The notes below the pieces were generated by a model that was given only the letters and a program-made list of their open reading frames with translations, was not told the DNA's origin and did no database searches. The position numbers and the translations under genes are program-made. A stretch of DNA of 64,000 nt from Gigantopelta aegis. Its lineage: Eukaryota > Mollusca > Gastropoda > Neomphalida > Peltospiridae. The stretch spans positions 124,001 to 188,000 of the forward strand of contig NW_024532785.1 of the NCBI RefSeq assembly GCF_016097555.1, in the 5' to 3' direction. Below, piece by piece: positions 13,301-30,994 of the stretch. How positions within the stretch are numbered: the first letter of the stretch is position 1; each line of letters opens with the position of its first letter.

Positions 13301-15574
13301 CTCTATTACATACCCTCTTATGCACTCTATTACATACCCTCTTATGCACTCTATTACATACCCTCTTATATATTCTATAATACATACCATCTTACATACA
13401 TTCCATTACACACCCTCATATGTACTCTATAGTATGTATCCTCTTATGTACCACACCCCTTATGTACTCCATAATACATACCCTCCTATGTACTCCATAA
13501 TACATAACCCTCTTATGTACATTACCTTATACACTCTGTTAGTCCCTATCACTTGATCAAACATGGTGTACAGCTTGTTGAGCATACTGACAATTTGAAT
13601 TGGCTCACATTTACCACAAATACTTGTAAAACCAACAATATCACTAAACAATATCGTGACATTATCGAATCGTTCTGCCTCAATCATTTTTCCCGCCATA
13701 AGACTATCAGCAATAGAAACAGGTAACATTTGGTGTAAGAGATCTCTCATACGACCTTTTTCCTCTTCAAGAGAACGTTGAGCTATATCCAGCTTACCAA
13801 TAACTTCCTCGAGTTGGACGACATGATGAAATTCAGATTGCGCTGTTTGGCTCATCATAAGAAGACCACGTGTTGCATCGTGTACAGGGATATCAGAGAG
13901 GTACAACCCACGTTGATCCAGGTCATGAATGGAACTGACCCTAGGTGAACAAAGGAACAACATGCAGTTTGATTCTGGTAGATATATCATCTGTCCCCGA
14001 AGTCTCATCGGATCATTTGTCGTTGTAGGATATGCCAGATTGACTTGTGAGTGAGTGGTGAGTCGTAAGATAAAGATTGTGTTGATATGTGACAATATAT
14101 TTGTAAAGGTCAGCCTCATACGAGGTCTTTCTAGAGCAAAAAAACTAGTCAAGCATTTTTCAGATTGATTCCAACCGGGAATAATCCAAGCTAGAGACGA
14201 TCCAACTTGTAACATTGTCATATCTCGATTGAAAATAATATGAAATGGAAAACATTTACAAAATGATTTAGCATTTATCAGTTGCTCCTTGGAATCGGAC
14301 TCCACAAAGTGGGTGGGGTCACTAAGACGCTGTTCACCATAATAAGCAACCTCTTTGATATAAAATAAAGAATGATCCTGACCTTCACCTTTAGGTTTTT
14401 TTTAAAAGCTTCATGGAGACCTCAACACCATAAAACTCTCTCGCCACTGTCTTTACGATCCCCTTGACGATATTCTCTAGACCATCTCTGTTGGAATAAT
14501 AATGGAGATGAAATTCCGTATCAGATCCTCCGTCAGTGCAGCGAAAGGAAGGTGCATCCATTTGTGGGTAAATGATGGATAAATGATCATGTAAAGCATC
14601 TAGATTAGTAAGGAAGTCTTGTAGTGATCGACCCAGTCGTTGTAATGTCTTAGCATAGCCAGACTCTTTGCACCACACTAAGAATTGCTCACCAAACATT
14701 TCCAATAAAGTACCAGCATCGAGACCTGAGGACAGAGAATATACATTAACTCTCTCTTTCTTTCACAAAAATTCTCACCTAATACTTCAGATGCTGCTCC
14801 TACGAGTACATAAGTATCTTCATCTCTGTAAACTGTATTGATGAGGAATGTGTGCTCTCTCTCCCAAATATATGTTAGCTCTTTGTCTGCATGAAAAGAT
14901 ACCAATATTAAATACAGTAATATAAATAGACCCACTAACACTTTTAAACTATAGCCATTAATGACTCATATTGAGTCATAACTACATCACTACAAAGTAA
15001 CACTCAACAAAGCAAGCATGTTTCTATAACATTTATTTCTTCACAGACACTATTATGAACACAGGAAAAGACAAAAGCAAGTCAGTCAGCGACCTTTGAC
15101 ACATACAGTCCTTAAATGTAGGGTCATTTCCTCCTACACAATGACTCAGGAAACGGTACACATCCTAATTAAGTCTATCACTTTCTTATTTTAAATATAA
15201 TTATGTTTACACAATCATTATATTATGATAATATATTATTATATACACAATATAATAATAATAATTATGTACTTTATTACATTATGTATATGTATTATTA
15301 AGCTATTGAAGTTGGTACTACAATACCAGATGACCCATGTTTACTGGGTTTAGATATGTGACCTCATCATGTTGAAAAACAAATTCATTTTTGTAGTAAA
15401 TAGTTTTTAATTATGACGGGTCATTAGTAACAATTATGTCATATGATTTATCACATGATCATTTAGTCTCTTACCTTATTTCTTCCCATTTCTCTCGTCC
15501 AAATCTCCTACATACAAGTTTCTCTAATGCTGAATTTACAAATCCATACTATATTGAGAGGGAAAGAGAGAGAG

Positions 15575-15623
<49 letters not shown>

Positions 15624-17301
15624 TGAGAGAGAGATGTGAATCAAAATGGTTTATCAATCTTTATCAATTAACTCTTCTTAGTAAATTAAACACATGTAAT
15701 AATAACATCATAAATTCTCCCTTCATGTATATTGACCACATCATTGCCCTCTACTAGATTGCATCACTAACCAGACATGAGTTAACAATTAAGCTGTGGG
15801 TACACATAGTGGTGTCTCACTTAACACAGAAGACTACACAAACATCATTAATTCTTTTAGAATATTCAACAAGGAATTAAATAACATATGTTAAATGCTT
15901 TAGTCAACATCACTACATACCACAGTGACCTAGGATAGCTACCATTAGTATGCTCTAGACTAGTGAATATAAGTAGTTAGCAAAGTGACCTAGGATAGCT
16001 ACCATTAGTATGCTCTAGACTAATGAACATCAGTACTTACCACAGTGACCTAGGATAGCTTCCATTAGTATGCTCTAGACTAGTGAAGATAAGTACTTAC
16101 CACAGTGACCTAGTATAGTTACCATTAGTATGCTCTAGACTAGTGAAGATAAGTACTTACCACATGACCTAGGATAGCTACTATTAGTAAGTACTAAACT
16201 AGAAACATCAGTACTTACCACAGTACTGACCCACACAGTTACCATAGTAATAATCACTCTATAGACTAGTCACTACATACTACACTAACTACCTCAATCT
16301 CTTCTAATAATAACACAACAGACTTTGTTTAAAACGTCACAACACAAAAAGAAGCCTTGTACTACAGACACCACTAAGACTGCGCGGGTAGTAATTTAAT
16401 TCGTCAACATGTTGTTATATTACAAGAGTAATGTTAATTATATTTTAATGAAAAGCAAGTGTTCAAAACAGACCAGCTGACATATAAGTGTTATTAATTG
16501 TTCTTCACATAACTGAATCATGTAGAGAGTGAAATCCCTCAATAGTTGGGCACTCAATAAAGTGGAGAAAAATATAGTCTTCCATTGAAAACTCTAATGT
16601 TATTGAAACTAGATTATCCTTAGTATAAAGGTCTCCATATTACAGAAATTATGTTATATCAAACTATTAGTTTATGGGGGTGGGCTGGGCCAGTATCCTT
16701 AAACATAGACTATGTGCTCTTTATTTTATTGTATCCTCATATTACTAGCAAAAGCTGTTATATAGTGACAAGACCACATATTAGAGTTCTGTTTAACTTG
16801 TCTACATATTAAGTAAATTTGTTACAAGAAGTCAACATGTAAAATGAAAGTGGAGTTATCTTTTTAGATGGTTTCCTGAATCCTGATAGTTGTGGTCTAT
16901 CTTTCTCCCTCCCCCCCCCCCCCCCTCTCTCTCTCTTGATCTCACATATACACATACATAGACACATGTCTAGACAAATGCTTTTTAATTCTTTAGAATT
17001 ATAATAATATTTTTCACAGAAATGTTAGTTTCCTACTTTCACAGTTATGTCAACATTTACTCATTAACATGACATTACAGGAAATATTATGATTTTTATA
17101 ATCAACTTCTGATAGTTATGATAAGAATCACCACATTGAACATATACATTACAATGAAGAAGATGCACACATTGTATATTTGTATAACAATATAAATTAG
17201 TTTAATGTAGTAATATAGATTGTAATATTATGAGAGAATCTGTTTATATAATAATACTAGTTCAATTACCCTGCAATAAATGTATTAAAATAACTTACCA
17301 T
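10327..17301 (-). CDS. Soluble guanylate cyclase, beta-type subunit (GUCY1B2-like), nitric oxide receptor
   Basis: Makes cGMP from GTP on NO binding. Exon 1 ends with ATG (17299-17301) directly at a GTAAGT donor. Exon 2 (15475-15548) continues [17 protein letters not shown], the H-NOX start. Exon 3 (14779-14889) and exon 4 (13526-14725) complete the H-NOX with the heme-ligand His in LDALHDHL and the Y-x-S-x-R motif as YYSNR. Exon 4 also carries the HNOBA/PAS part, the coiled linker and the cyclase start, [12 protein letters not shown]. Exons 5 (12647-12793) and 6 (12204-12358) hold [21 protein letters not shown] and NIASRTES. Both metal-binding Asp residues, the Cys and Glu for guanine choice and the catalytic Asn/Arg are present together. 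Exon 7 (10327-11397) adds the domain end and then a long Ser/Pro/Thr-rich tail not found in vertebrate subunits. A few frameshifts occur, mainly in the tail and at a poly-T near 14400. Confidence 0.88.
11433..12203 (-). repeat. 60-bp tandem repeat filling cyclase intron 6, about 12.8 copies
   Basis: The period is exactly 60 bp. Read in the gene's sense, each unit contains GTAAGTACTGATG (a perfect 5' splice-site consensus), then TTACTAATGG (branch-point-like), then CTATCCTAG (3' splice-site-like), then about nine bases (TCACTGTG or TCACTATG) before the next GTAAGT. The first, shortened unit begins at the intron's real donor (12202-12203). The last GTAAGT is followed by a T-rich acceptor at the next exon. 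The array makes up nearly the whole 806-nt intron. Copies differ by a few substitutions. Confidence 0.9.
13260..13530. repeat. 24-bp minisatellite in cyclase intron 4
   Basis: Units like ccctcttatgcactctat plus ttacata repeat at 24-bp spacing, clean at 13285-13370 and degenerate further on. It lies just downstream of exon 4 in the gene's sense. Confidence 0.8.
15551..15640. repeat. (GA)n microsatellite serving as polypyrimidine tract of cyclase exon 2
   Basis: An almost pure GA run on the plus strand, i.e. CT on the cyclase strand, ends exactly at the acceptor of exon 2 (CAATATAG, then TATGG). It therefore sits where the polypyrimidine tract belongs. Confidence 0.85.
15904..16255 (-). repeat. 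Second array of the 60-bp repeat, inside cyclase intron 1, about 5.5 copies
   Basis: Same family and same orientation relative to the gene as the array at 11433-12203, with more divergence (atgctctag in place of aagctctag, some GTAAGT motifs altered). Here the array is internal to a 1,750-nt intron, about 1 kb from the donor, so it is not tied to an annotated splice site. Confidence 0.88.
16909..16938. repeat. Poly-C / (CT)n tract
   Basis: A run of about 15 C followed by CT dinucleotides within cyclase intron 1. No exon was recognised beside it. Confidence 0.8.
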
Positions 17302-17830
17302 GATTATTTTTGTAACCTTCTGACTCTTTCTTTCTTGTTCCTGCAGCAGGATGTAAAAATGACATTAATAGAACACAGAAACAAACAAAGAAACCATTTC
17401 AAGCGTGCAAAATAATAAAATAAACCAAAACTATATTAAGATAAACATCACAAGCCTGAATTACCACCTTGTACGTATCGCGTACAGTTCTAGTCTAGTT
17501 GTTCCTATTGGGGACACGCGGTGCAAAAATAGCAGCTTTAATTACCAGATCTCACCTTCAAGGTTCTTGTTTTTTCAACTGTGATATACCAAAAGTTCGT
17601 TCTTCTGTTCTATGAGCTGAAATTAAATTGGTTTACACAATAAGTACCAGTAAGGGTGCAGATCACGTGAGTTAATACCAGCCCCACCCTTAAAAGGTAT
17701 GCACAAAATTTGTATAGCTGTCGATAACTGTTAAATAAAGGCACTTTTATATACAGCATTCTTAAAAAGGTAAGTGACCGTTTTTAAATATCTTTAAATG
17801 TAGCATTCTTTTCTATTGACAGTTGATAAA
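17302..17830. promoter_or_regulatory. Divergent promoter region of guanylate cyclase (-) and BPI/LBP gene (+)
   Basis: This 529-bp gap lies between the cyclase start codon and the BPI signal peptide. It must hold the 5' UTRs and promoters of both. A minus-strand segment at about 17555-17620 is bordered by an ag and a gt in the right places and may be a noncoding 5' exon of the cyclase. No TATA box was identified with confidence. Confidence 0.4.
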
Positions 17831-20800
17831 ATGATGCTACAACTTGTGAGTACAGTTTTATTGTTAATTGTATATAAAGGAGATGCTCAGAACCCTGGAT
17901 TTCAGACAACAATCACTGCAAGGGTCTAGACTACAGTAAGTACACATGAGTATTGTAGTATTATAGTTGTTTGTCAATATGAAAGGGAGTATGACATCAA
18001 TCAATCATCTGAATTTTGTTGTTATTATAATATTTACTATAGCGTATGTAACACACCTTTTTCTAAGAAAACAATTTTGTATGTAATCACAAGAACAAAT
18101 TACTATAAATTACAAAGTACATTATTTAGATCAAAGCCATTATATCCTATTACATGTAATAGGATCAATAGAAGACTATGATAAAGATCCCCAGACATCT
18201 TGAAACTTCAAACATCATATATAGTAGTACATTACCTAGTATTGAGTATCAATATTAGCATTTTTAAACAGTGTATTATAGTATAATCTCCAATGGAAAT
18301 ACAATAGTGATGTTATTTTCTATTAGTTTTAATTATAGTCTATTTATAATTACAAATCTAATGTGATTTTATTTTTAGTTTCAGTAGTATCATAGCAACA
18401 CACTATATTAATGTATCCAAGCTCATTGTATCACATAGCAGTAATATATCTAAGATATTATCTTGTGTAGTAACAGAAATATAATCTATATATATAGTAA
18501 ACAATGTTATTTGTATTGTATTTAATTGTTTGTTCATTTGTATAAATTCAAGGTTGCCAAATTTTCATAAATATTAACAAACTACTTATTATTATTGTTA
18601 TTTATAATTATACTGTATTGTACTATAATAATACTAACAATGTTAGTAGTTAACTCATAGCATAAATACAATAGTCCAATAGTTTGTGTACAAAGACACT
18701 GAAAAATAAAACTTTTGACAAGTTTCAATGTTTTTATTGTATAGTTAGACAAGTTGGAATTCCCATTTTGGAACAACAACTTGCGTCAGTGACAATTCCC
18801 GATGTTTCAGGATCAGCGGGTACTCCTATTGGATCCGTTGATTATGATCTCACCAGGTATAATAATATGTTGTTGTTACCATGGTTACAGTAGGTTCTTT
18901 AGTATCCATTTGTCTAACCTGAAGATTCCATCATCAGCTCTTAAGAGTGGCAGTTCTGGTTTGGTTGTGCAAGCGTCTGACATTTCCATTGATGGTAATG
19001 CTCACTGGCATTATAGAGAGCACAGCTGGTAATATAAACATTGATGTCATTCATTGATCATAATATTATGTCAACTCAGCATTATATCATTTATTTTTTA
19101 TATATATTTTGTCTATAATATGATTGTTAGTTTTAGATTATTTCAGTTTCAGTTTCACTATTTATTCTCCCTAGTTAATATTCTTTCTCTCATTCATCTG
19201 TCTGTCCATTCATTCATCCATCCATCCACATATCCATCTATCCATCCATCCATTTATCCATCCACATATCTATCCATCCATCCATCCATCTATCCATCCA
19301 TCCATTTATCCATCCACATATCTATCCATCCATCCATCCATCCATCCATTTATCCATCCACATATCTATCCATCCATCCATCCATCTATCCATCCATCCA
19401 TTTATCCATCCACATATCTATCCATCCATCCATCCACATATAATTCTTAACTGTCTATAACTACTAACTATATTTGTTTAATCCAATTATTATTTAGGCC
19501 ACATATCAGTGACTCTGGAACACTTGATATGTCAGTTAGTAATGTTGGACTATCCATTAGTATTATAGTAGGTAAGCAACATAGTTCACATGAGTGAGTA
19601 ATCATATGTCAGCTGAGTCACCCACTATTATCTCAATTTAGCCTTAATTAATTAGCTAATGGATACATGTACAAGTATATATATACATGTACATGTACAT
19701 GGACATATTTGAACATGTGGATTGGTATCCCATAGGTAAAGATAATAATGACCACCCTACTCTCAAGACAACAGGCTGTTCTTTATCTGTTGGTAGTTTG
19801 AGCGTCAAATTTCATGGAGGTGCCAGTTGGTTGTATAACCTTTTCTCTGGTAGCATTGCTAACTCTGTGAAGAAAAGTATGCAAGGACAGGTAGGTCAAA
19901 GGTCAAAGGTTAAATAAAGGTCGTGCAAGTAACAGATAACAATTTGTTATCCAAATTTGTCTTGTTCATATAATTATTTGTAGATATGTGATGCAGCTAC
20001 TAAGGCAATAAATGATCAAGGAAACAAAGCATTGGAGTCGTTGCCTGGTAATATTTACTTATTGTAATGTGTGGTTATTGATATTTAATTATTGTTTTAT
20101 TAATAGTTATTGTTAAAATTGATAAGATTGCTGAAGTAAATTATGAACTAGTTAAAGATCCTATTTTTAATACAGCCTACATTGAAACTCAGCATAAGGT
20201 TAGTGAGTTTTTGATCGACCACACCCCTTACACTTGTCTTTATTTAGGGGGAATTTTTTTCCATTACCAAACCTGTTGAAGCACCCTTTTCACCTCCAGT
20301 ACTTCCAGCTGTTAATTCTACTGACAAAATGATGTATGTTTGGTTAACAGATTATATTGCTAATACAGCAGGTGTGGTCTATCAGACAAGTGGTATAATG
20401 AAATTCACAGTCACTCCAGATATGGTATGGAGCATATATCATCCATCCATTCATTCATTCATCCATCCATTCATTTATCTGTCTCACAATTAGGTCCCTT
20501 CAAATCTTCCAATAAAACTCAACACTGAATCATTTAAAGTTTTTTATACCACAGGTTTGTTCCCCTCCTATATAACATTGTTGACTACATCACACTTCAA
20601 TAGCTCTACAATGCATATCCTAATATGCCAATGCAGCTGATATTAAATGCTACCAAACCTCCAGTTCTCAAAGTTGATCCCACTATTGCAACATTTACAG
20701 TTGTAGGCAATGTTGATGTAGATGTTATAAAAAGTGATAAGAGTGTTGTCAATGCATTTGTCCTTGGACTGGTCAGTAATGAATGGATGGATGGATGGAG

Positions 20801-21350
20801 TCCAGTGGGCAAAAGAACAAAATGGTAGAGAGATGACTCAATTATCTCTTATTATTTCAGACAATATATGCTAATGTAACTGTTTCTGTTAAACAAAATG
20901 GAACTAAAGAAATTGTTACTGCTGATTGTACTCTGATCAAGTGAGTGTCTCAGACCCTTTGTTATTATAGCATCAATATTACTGGACCCTTACAGATTTG
21001 ACATGAGCTTGGTCTCTACAACTATTGGACAGTTTTCAGTAGATTTGTTACAAAAATCTGTCAACACTCTTGTTAACCTGTTTATTTTGCCTTTTATTAA
21101 CAGTTAGTTGTTAACAATAGTCGATGATATAAGAAATGTTTTATTATAATTTCTTTAATTAGTATATGCCAATGCCGGGCTTGTGATTCCTGTGGTTGAT
21201 GGTATGTCATTTGTTAATCCAGAGGTGAAATTTGGAAAGGTTAGTTAACTATTAACAGTAGTCAAACCAGTTTTACTTGTTTTTTTTTATTATCTGCAGG
21301 ACTACATTTTAATCAGTACTGATATCAATTACAAACCAGTTTGTAGATAG
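17831..21350 (+). CDS. BPI/LBP/CETP-family secreted lipid-binding protein
   Basis: Starts [20 protein letters not shown], a signal peptide, followed by the BPI-type opening ITARGLDY (one-base shift within it). Further exons give [23 protein letters not shown], then [75 protein letters not shown] and finally [16 protein letters not shown] with stop at 21348-21350. This follows both BPI barrels in order. The two Cys residues that form the conserved disulfide of the N-terminal barrel (TGCSL and QICDA) are present. In animals such proteins bind bacterial lipopolysaccharide or other lipids, so a role in innate recognition is possible but not shown here. About ten exons, including 18891-19029 and 19499-19571. 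Several introns carry CCAT-type repeats. Confidence 0.9.
19196..19440. repeat. Compound (CCAT)n repeat in a BPI intron
   Basis: Blocks of catccatccatc alternate with ttatccatccacatatctat, giving a higher-order unit repeated about four times. Apparent open frames here (PSIHPS repeats) are by-products of the repeat. Confidence 0.9.
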
Positions 21351-21904
21351 ATCTCTATGACTGTCATTGCTTGTGAATAGAACACAATAATTTATAATAA
21401 TTAGTGTGTGAGTATAACACTTATTACCTGAATTGAAGTACATGTATACAGGTTGCCTAGATACATAATCCATGTACATAGGTTGCCTAGATACATGATC
21501 TATGTACACAGGTTGCTTGGATACATGATATGTTTGTCTAAATAAATCATTTGAAGTGTGCAAAATGTTTTGACATATAAATATTACAAAAATAATAAAG
21601 ATTTCAAACAATAATTAATGACTCTCTCTCGACATAGACATAATATTAATATACAATAATACATTATTAATTATTATATGGAAATAAAATATTAATTGTT
21701 AGATATATAGGAAATGATAGTTCCTTATAAATATTCCATAAAGACAATTTGTAAATTTAATTACATAAACTAAATTATTTACAAGCACACACAAAAAAAT
21801 ATTAATTATAATAATATAATATATGATATTAATATAATCATAATATATTAATTTTTATATTAAATAATACCGCACACATAATAATAATAGTAGTAGCTAT
21901 ATCT
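21351..21904. other. AT-rich convergent intergenic region between BPI and OCA2 genes
   Basis: The two stops face each other over about 550 bp. At 21440-21540 a block of about 36 bp with ggttgcctagatacat is repeated three times. The rest is very AT-rich, with aataaa and ataatat runs suitable for 3' UTRs. Confidence 0.55.
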
Positions 21905-28140
<6,236 letters not shown>

Positions 28141-28540
28141 GCTACGAGTTATTATTAATCCACATCGTCCATGTCAGCTTTGAGTACATTGACTGAGCTT
28201 TGCTTATCAACAACAAAACATTGCAGAAGGTGCAACAGTTTCGAATGAAATAAAGTCAATATTAAGGTCATGAGATCCAGGAGGAGGGGCTCGTAGCGTC
28301 ACCACCCACCCGCAACATGTCATATAGGCGTGGCTACATCAATTGCAAACACAACGAAGTTCTGCCACGTCAAAGACAGATACGATTTTAGTGACTAACC
28401 AACAAGTTATCATTACTACTAGATATAAGGAGATCTAGTAAACTCATAAGACGAAAGATCTCTACGCCAGTGATGGCTGTTTTAGTCTAAGACGCGGTGT
28501 TTCGAAGAATACTGCTAATTAAATTGTACATTATTACAAT
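28141..28540. promoter_or_regulatory. Divergent promoter region, OCA2 (-) and FBXO8 (+)
   Basis: About 400 bp between two genes transcribed away from each other. The middle (28270-28390) is noticeably richer in G and C than its surroundings. This fits a shared bidirectional promoter; no specific factor site is claimed. Confidence 0.45.
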
Positions 28541-30316
28541 ATGGGGCAAACCTACCATGTGGGACATGTCAGACAGATTACCTCGAACTCGTCGAATGCA
28601 AAAAGCGAGATAGTTCCAAGATTTAGCTCAATTACCACCTGAAGTAGCTGTTGAAGTCTTATCTCATCTTGATTGCCACTGATCTCTGTCTGGCATCCTG
28701 TGTCAATGAGTTATGGTATAGTTTAACCAATGTAGAGGTTCTTTGGAAAAGGTATTAAAAAGACGTAGATATCACCTTGCCACCCTTCTCCCTCCTCCCC
28801 TACTCTTTTACACTCCTTCACCTCTCTATCCCTCCCTCCCTCTATCTTCCCCTCTCCCTCCCTTCCTCTCTCTTCCCCTCTCCCTCCCTTCCTCTTCCTC
28901 TCCCCCCCCCTCTCATCTCCCCTGCCCCCCCTCTTTCTAGGTTGTGCTACAGAAGGTGGGAACAGGTCTCTGCTTATCACAATGGATATTTGGTAGCAGT
29001 TAATCATTATTGATGATATCATTTATCTCTTACTTTTAGTGTAACCATTCATTCAAGAACTCTACATGATTCTCGACAATGGTATGTTATCATTTGCATC
29101 TGATCCTCACGAGGTTTGTAACTAGATCATATCTAACTATGCATCCATTTAACAATCCATGTATCCATTTTTCTATTCCACATGTCCATTTAACTGTACA
29201 TGCATCCATTCATTTAGGGTAAACATACTTAATACGTAAAGGAGTATTGACTGATGATACACAGTCCATCACTGAATTTATAAATTTTACTGAAGAGATA
29301 TTTCGTGGCCAAGTTTAGAGCAATATTTACGTGACAGGTTTGATCTCTTGTGTCATGTGACTGTCATGTGATCTCTATTGTTTACTTTACATGTAGACCA
29401 GATGTTTTGGAGTGTCTTGTAGAGCTACATAATTACAAGGACATTTTTTTGCCTGATGCATTGAGGTAGGAGTGAAATTAATCTGTAAATATTTATGAGT
29501 TAAATTGCTGTTTTCCATAGAGCATTCTTTTCACGTATTCCTGCACCTAGAGAGAGGGGGTATTTCTTGACAGACTCCTGGATCATTTTTCTAAACGATA
29601 TTGTCAGTGCAATTCTGATATACCTTATTCTAAAGGTAGTTGATTGCTATCCTAAGTCACTGTAGTAAGTACTGATGTTTACTAGTCTAGAGCTTACTAA
29701 TGGTAGCTATCTTAGGTCACTGTGGTAAGTACTGATGTTCACTAGTCTAGAGCTTACTAATGGTAGCTATCCTAGGTCACTGTGGTAAGTACTGATGTTT
29801 ACTTGTCTAGAGCTTACTAATGGTAGCCTATACTAGGTTACTGTTGTAAGTACTGATGTTTACTTGTCTAGAGCTTACTAATGGAGCTATCCTAGGTCAC
29901 TGTGGTAAGTACTGATGTTTACTAGTCTAGAGCTTACTAATGGTAGCTATCCTAGGTCACTGTGGTAAGTACTGATTTCACTAGTCTAGAGCTTACTAAT
30001 GGTAGCTATCCTAGGTCACTGTGGTAAGTACTGATGTTTACTAGTCTAGAGCATACTAATGGTAGCTATCCTAAGTCACTGTGGTATGTCATATTAATTC
30101 TTACATTTTATAGACACAGTTCACGTTTATGCTACTCCCTAATTCTCTTAAGTGTGGACTTGACTAGTCCCTGTGTTAAAAACAAAATGTCCAAGAAGAG
30201 AGTTCATAAGAAATCTCAGACCTACTGTTATAGGAATCAATGATGAGACATTAGGTCATATGTATGATAACATATATCTCAATGGTCACGTGGCTACGCA
30301 GGACACATGTGCTTAA
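28541..30316 (+). CDS. FBXO8: FBXO8-like F-box protein with Sec7 domain
   Basis: Begins MGQ (28541), as human FBXO8 does, with a Gly-2 suitable for myristoylation. The F-box follows in a shifted frame: DLAQLPPEVAVEVLSHLD, then ASCVNELWYSLTN and EVLWK. After an unusual CT-rich intron come FIQELYMILDNGMLSFASDPHE, GVLTDDTQSITEFI and PDVLECLVELHNY, then LPDALRAFFSRIPAP and ERGYFLDRLLDHFS. The last exon (from 30114) gives LCYSLILLSVDLTSP, VKNKMSKREFIRN and GHMYDNIYLNGHVA, with stop at 30314-30316. These latter parts are the Sec7 fold, which in FBXO8 acts on ARF6 regulation, while the F-box recruits SKP1-CUL1 ligase. Several one-base shifts need correction. The intron 29636-30113 is filled by the 60-bp repeat. 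Confidence 0.87.
28770..28940. repeat. CT-rich low-complexity tract in FBXO8 intron 1
   Basis: Irregular ccctctccctcc-type sequence occupies almost the whole first intron and ends at a tttctag acceptor, i.e. an over-long polypyrimidine tract in the gene's sense. Confidence 0.85.
29636..30090 (+). repeat. 60-bp repeat array filling an FBXO8 intron, about 7.5 copies
   Basis: Reverse complement of the guanylate-cyclase arrays at the DNA level, so it has the same orientation relative to transcription. Sense units read GTAAGTACTGATG, then CTAGTCTAGAGC, TTACTAATGG, CTATCCTAGG and TCACTGTG. The array begins at the intron donor (exon ends CTAAAG at 29635) with a shortened first unit. It ends about 25 nt before the acceptor (ttttatag, 30113). 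A few units have single-base gaps. Confidence 0.9.
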
Positions 30317-30724
30317 GAGGAGGAGTGGCAATATAGATTTTTATTTTTCTAATTTTGTTTTGTATTTCTAAAAGATATTGTTCTATTTGTATCTATTTTG
30401 AAAGAAATAATTTTATTATGTTCACATAAATGGAAAGGAACATTTAACAATAAATAAGTATTATTTGTTAACGTTTATAAAGAGGCAATTTATTTTCATA
30501 AAATTGCAATAAATTATATTTTGAATGTTCTAATATTTTGTACTAACAGTTGTAATGACAAATTTGACAACAAGTGGTAAATCTTTTATTGAGGTTGTTC
30601 TCGTACAAAATATTAACTATGTTTTCGACTGCAGTACAGGTCTATCTCTTTCTTCAATAGGCGATGATTCCAACGACATTAGTCCTTGTGACTATAAGAA
30701 AATATTACATATTTGTACCTTTAA
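30317..30724. other. Convergent intergenic region between FBXO8 and PCF11
   Basis: About 400 bp of AT-rich sequence between two facing stops, with several AATAAA-like motifs (for example around 30447) suitable as polyadenylation signals. No gene was seen. Confidence 0.5.
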
Positions 30725-30962
30725 TTAAAAAATATTGGTATGTGACCAGACCTCTTTGGAATCCAGATAACAGTAGCTATGAAATAGCTGACTGTCTGGG
30801 GTACGGATAGCGTCTCTAAAGTGCCACTCCTCCTCGTCTTCTTCCCAAATTGTTCCAGCTGCTCATGACATACACCACAACCTGTGCAACATGTGTGAGG
30901 AGTACATGACGGGAGAGGGAGAGAGGGAGAGAGGGAGAGAGGAGAGAGGGAGAGAGGGAGAG

Positions 30963-30994
<32 letters not shown>

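Noticed and set aside
19054-19443. 129-codon frame with a hydrophobic start and Pro-Ser-Ile-His repeats
   Set aside because: Lies in a BPI intron and is caused by CCAT repeats after an AT-rich stretch.
28723-29022. Pro/Ser/Leu-rich and Gly/Arg/Glu-rich frames around the FBXO8 first intron
   Set aside because: Products of a CT-rich low-complexity intron, open on both strands.
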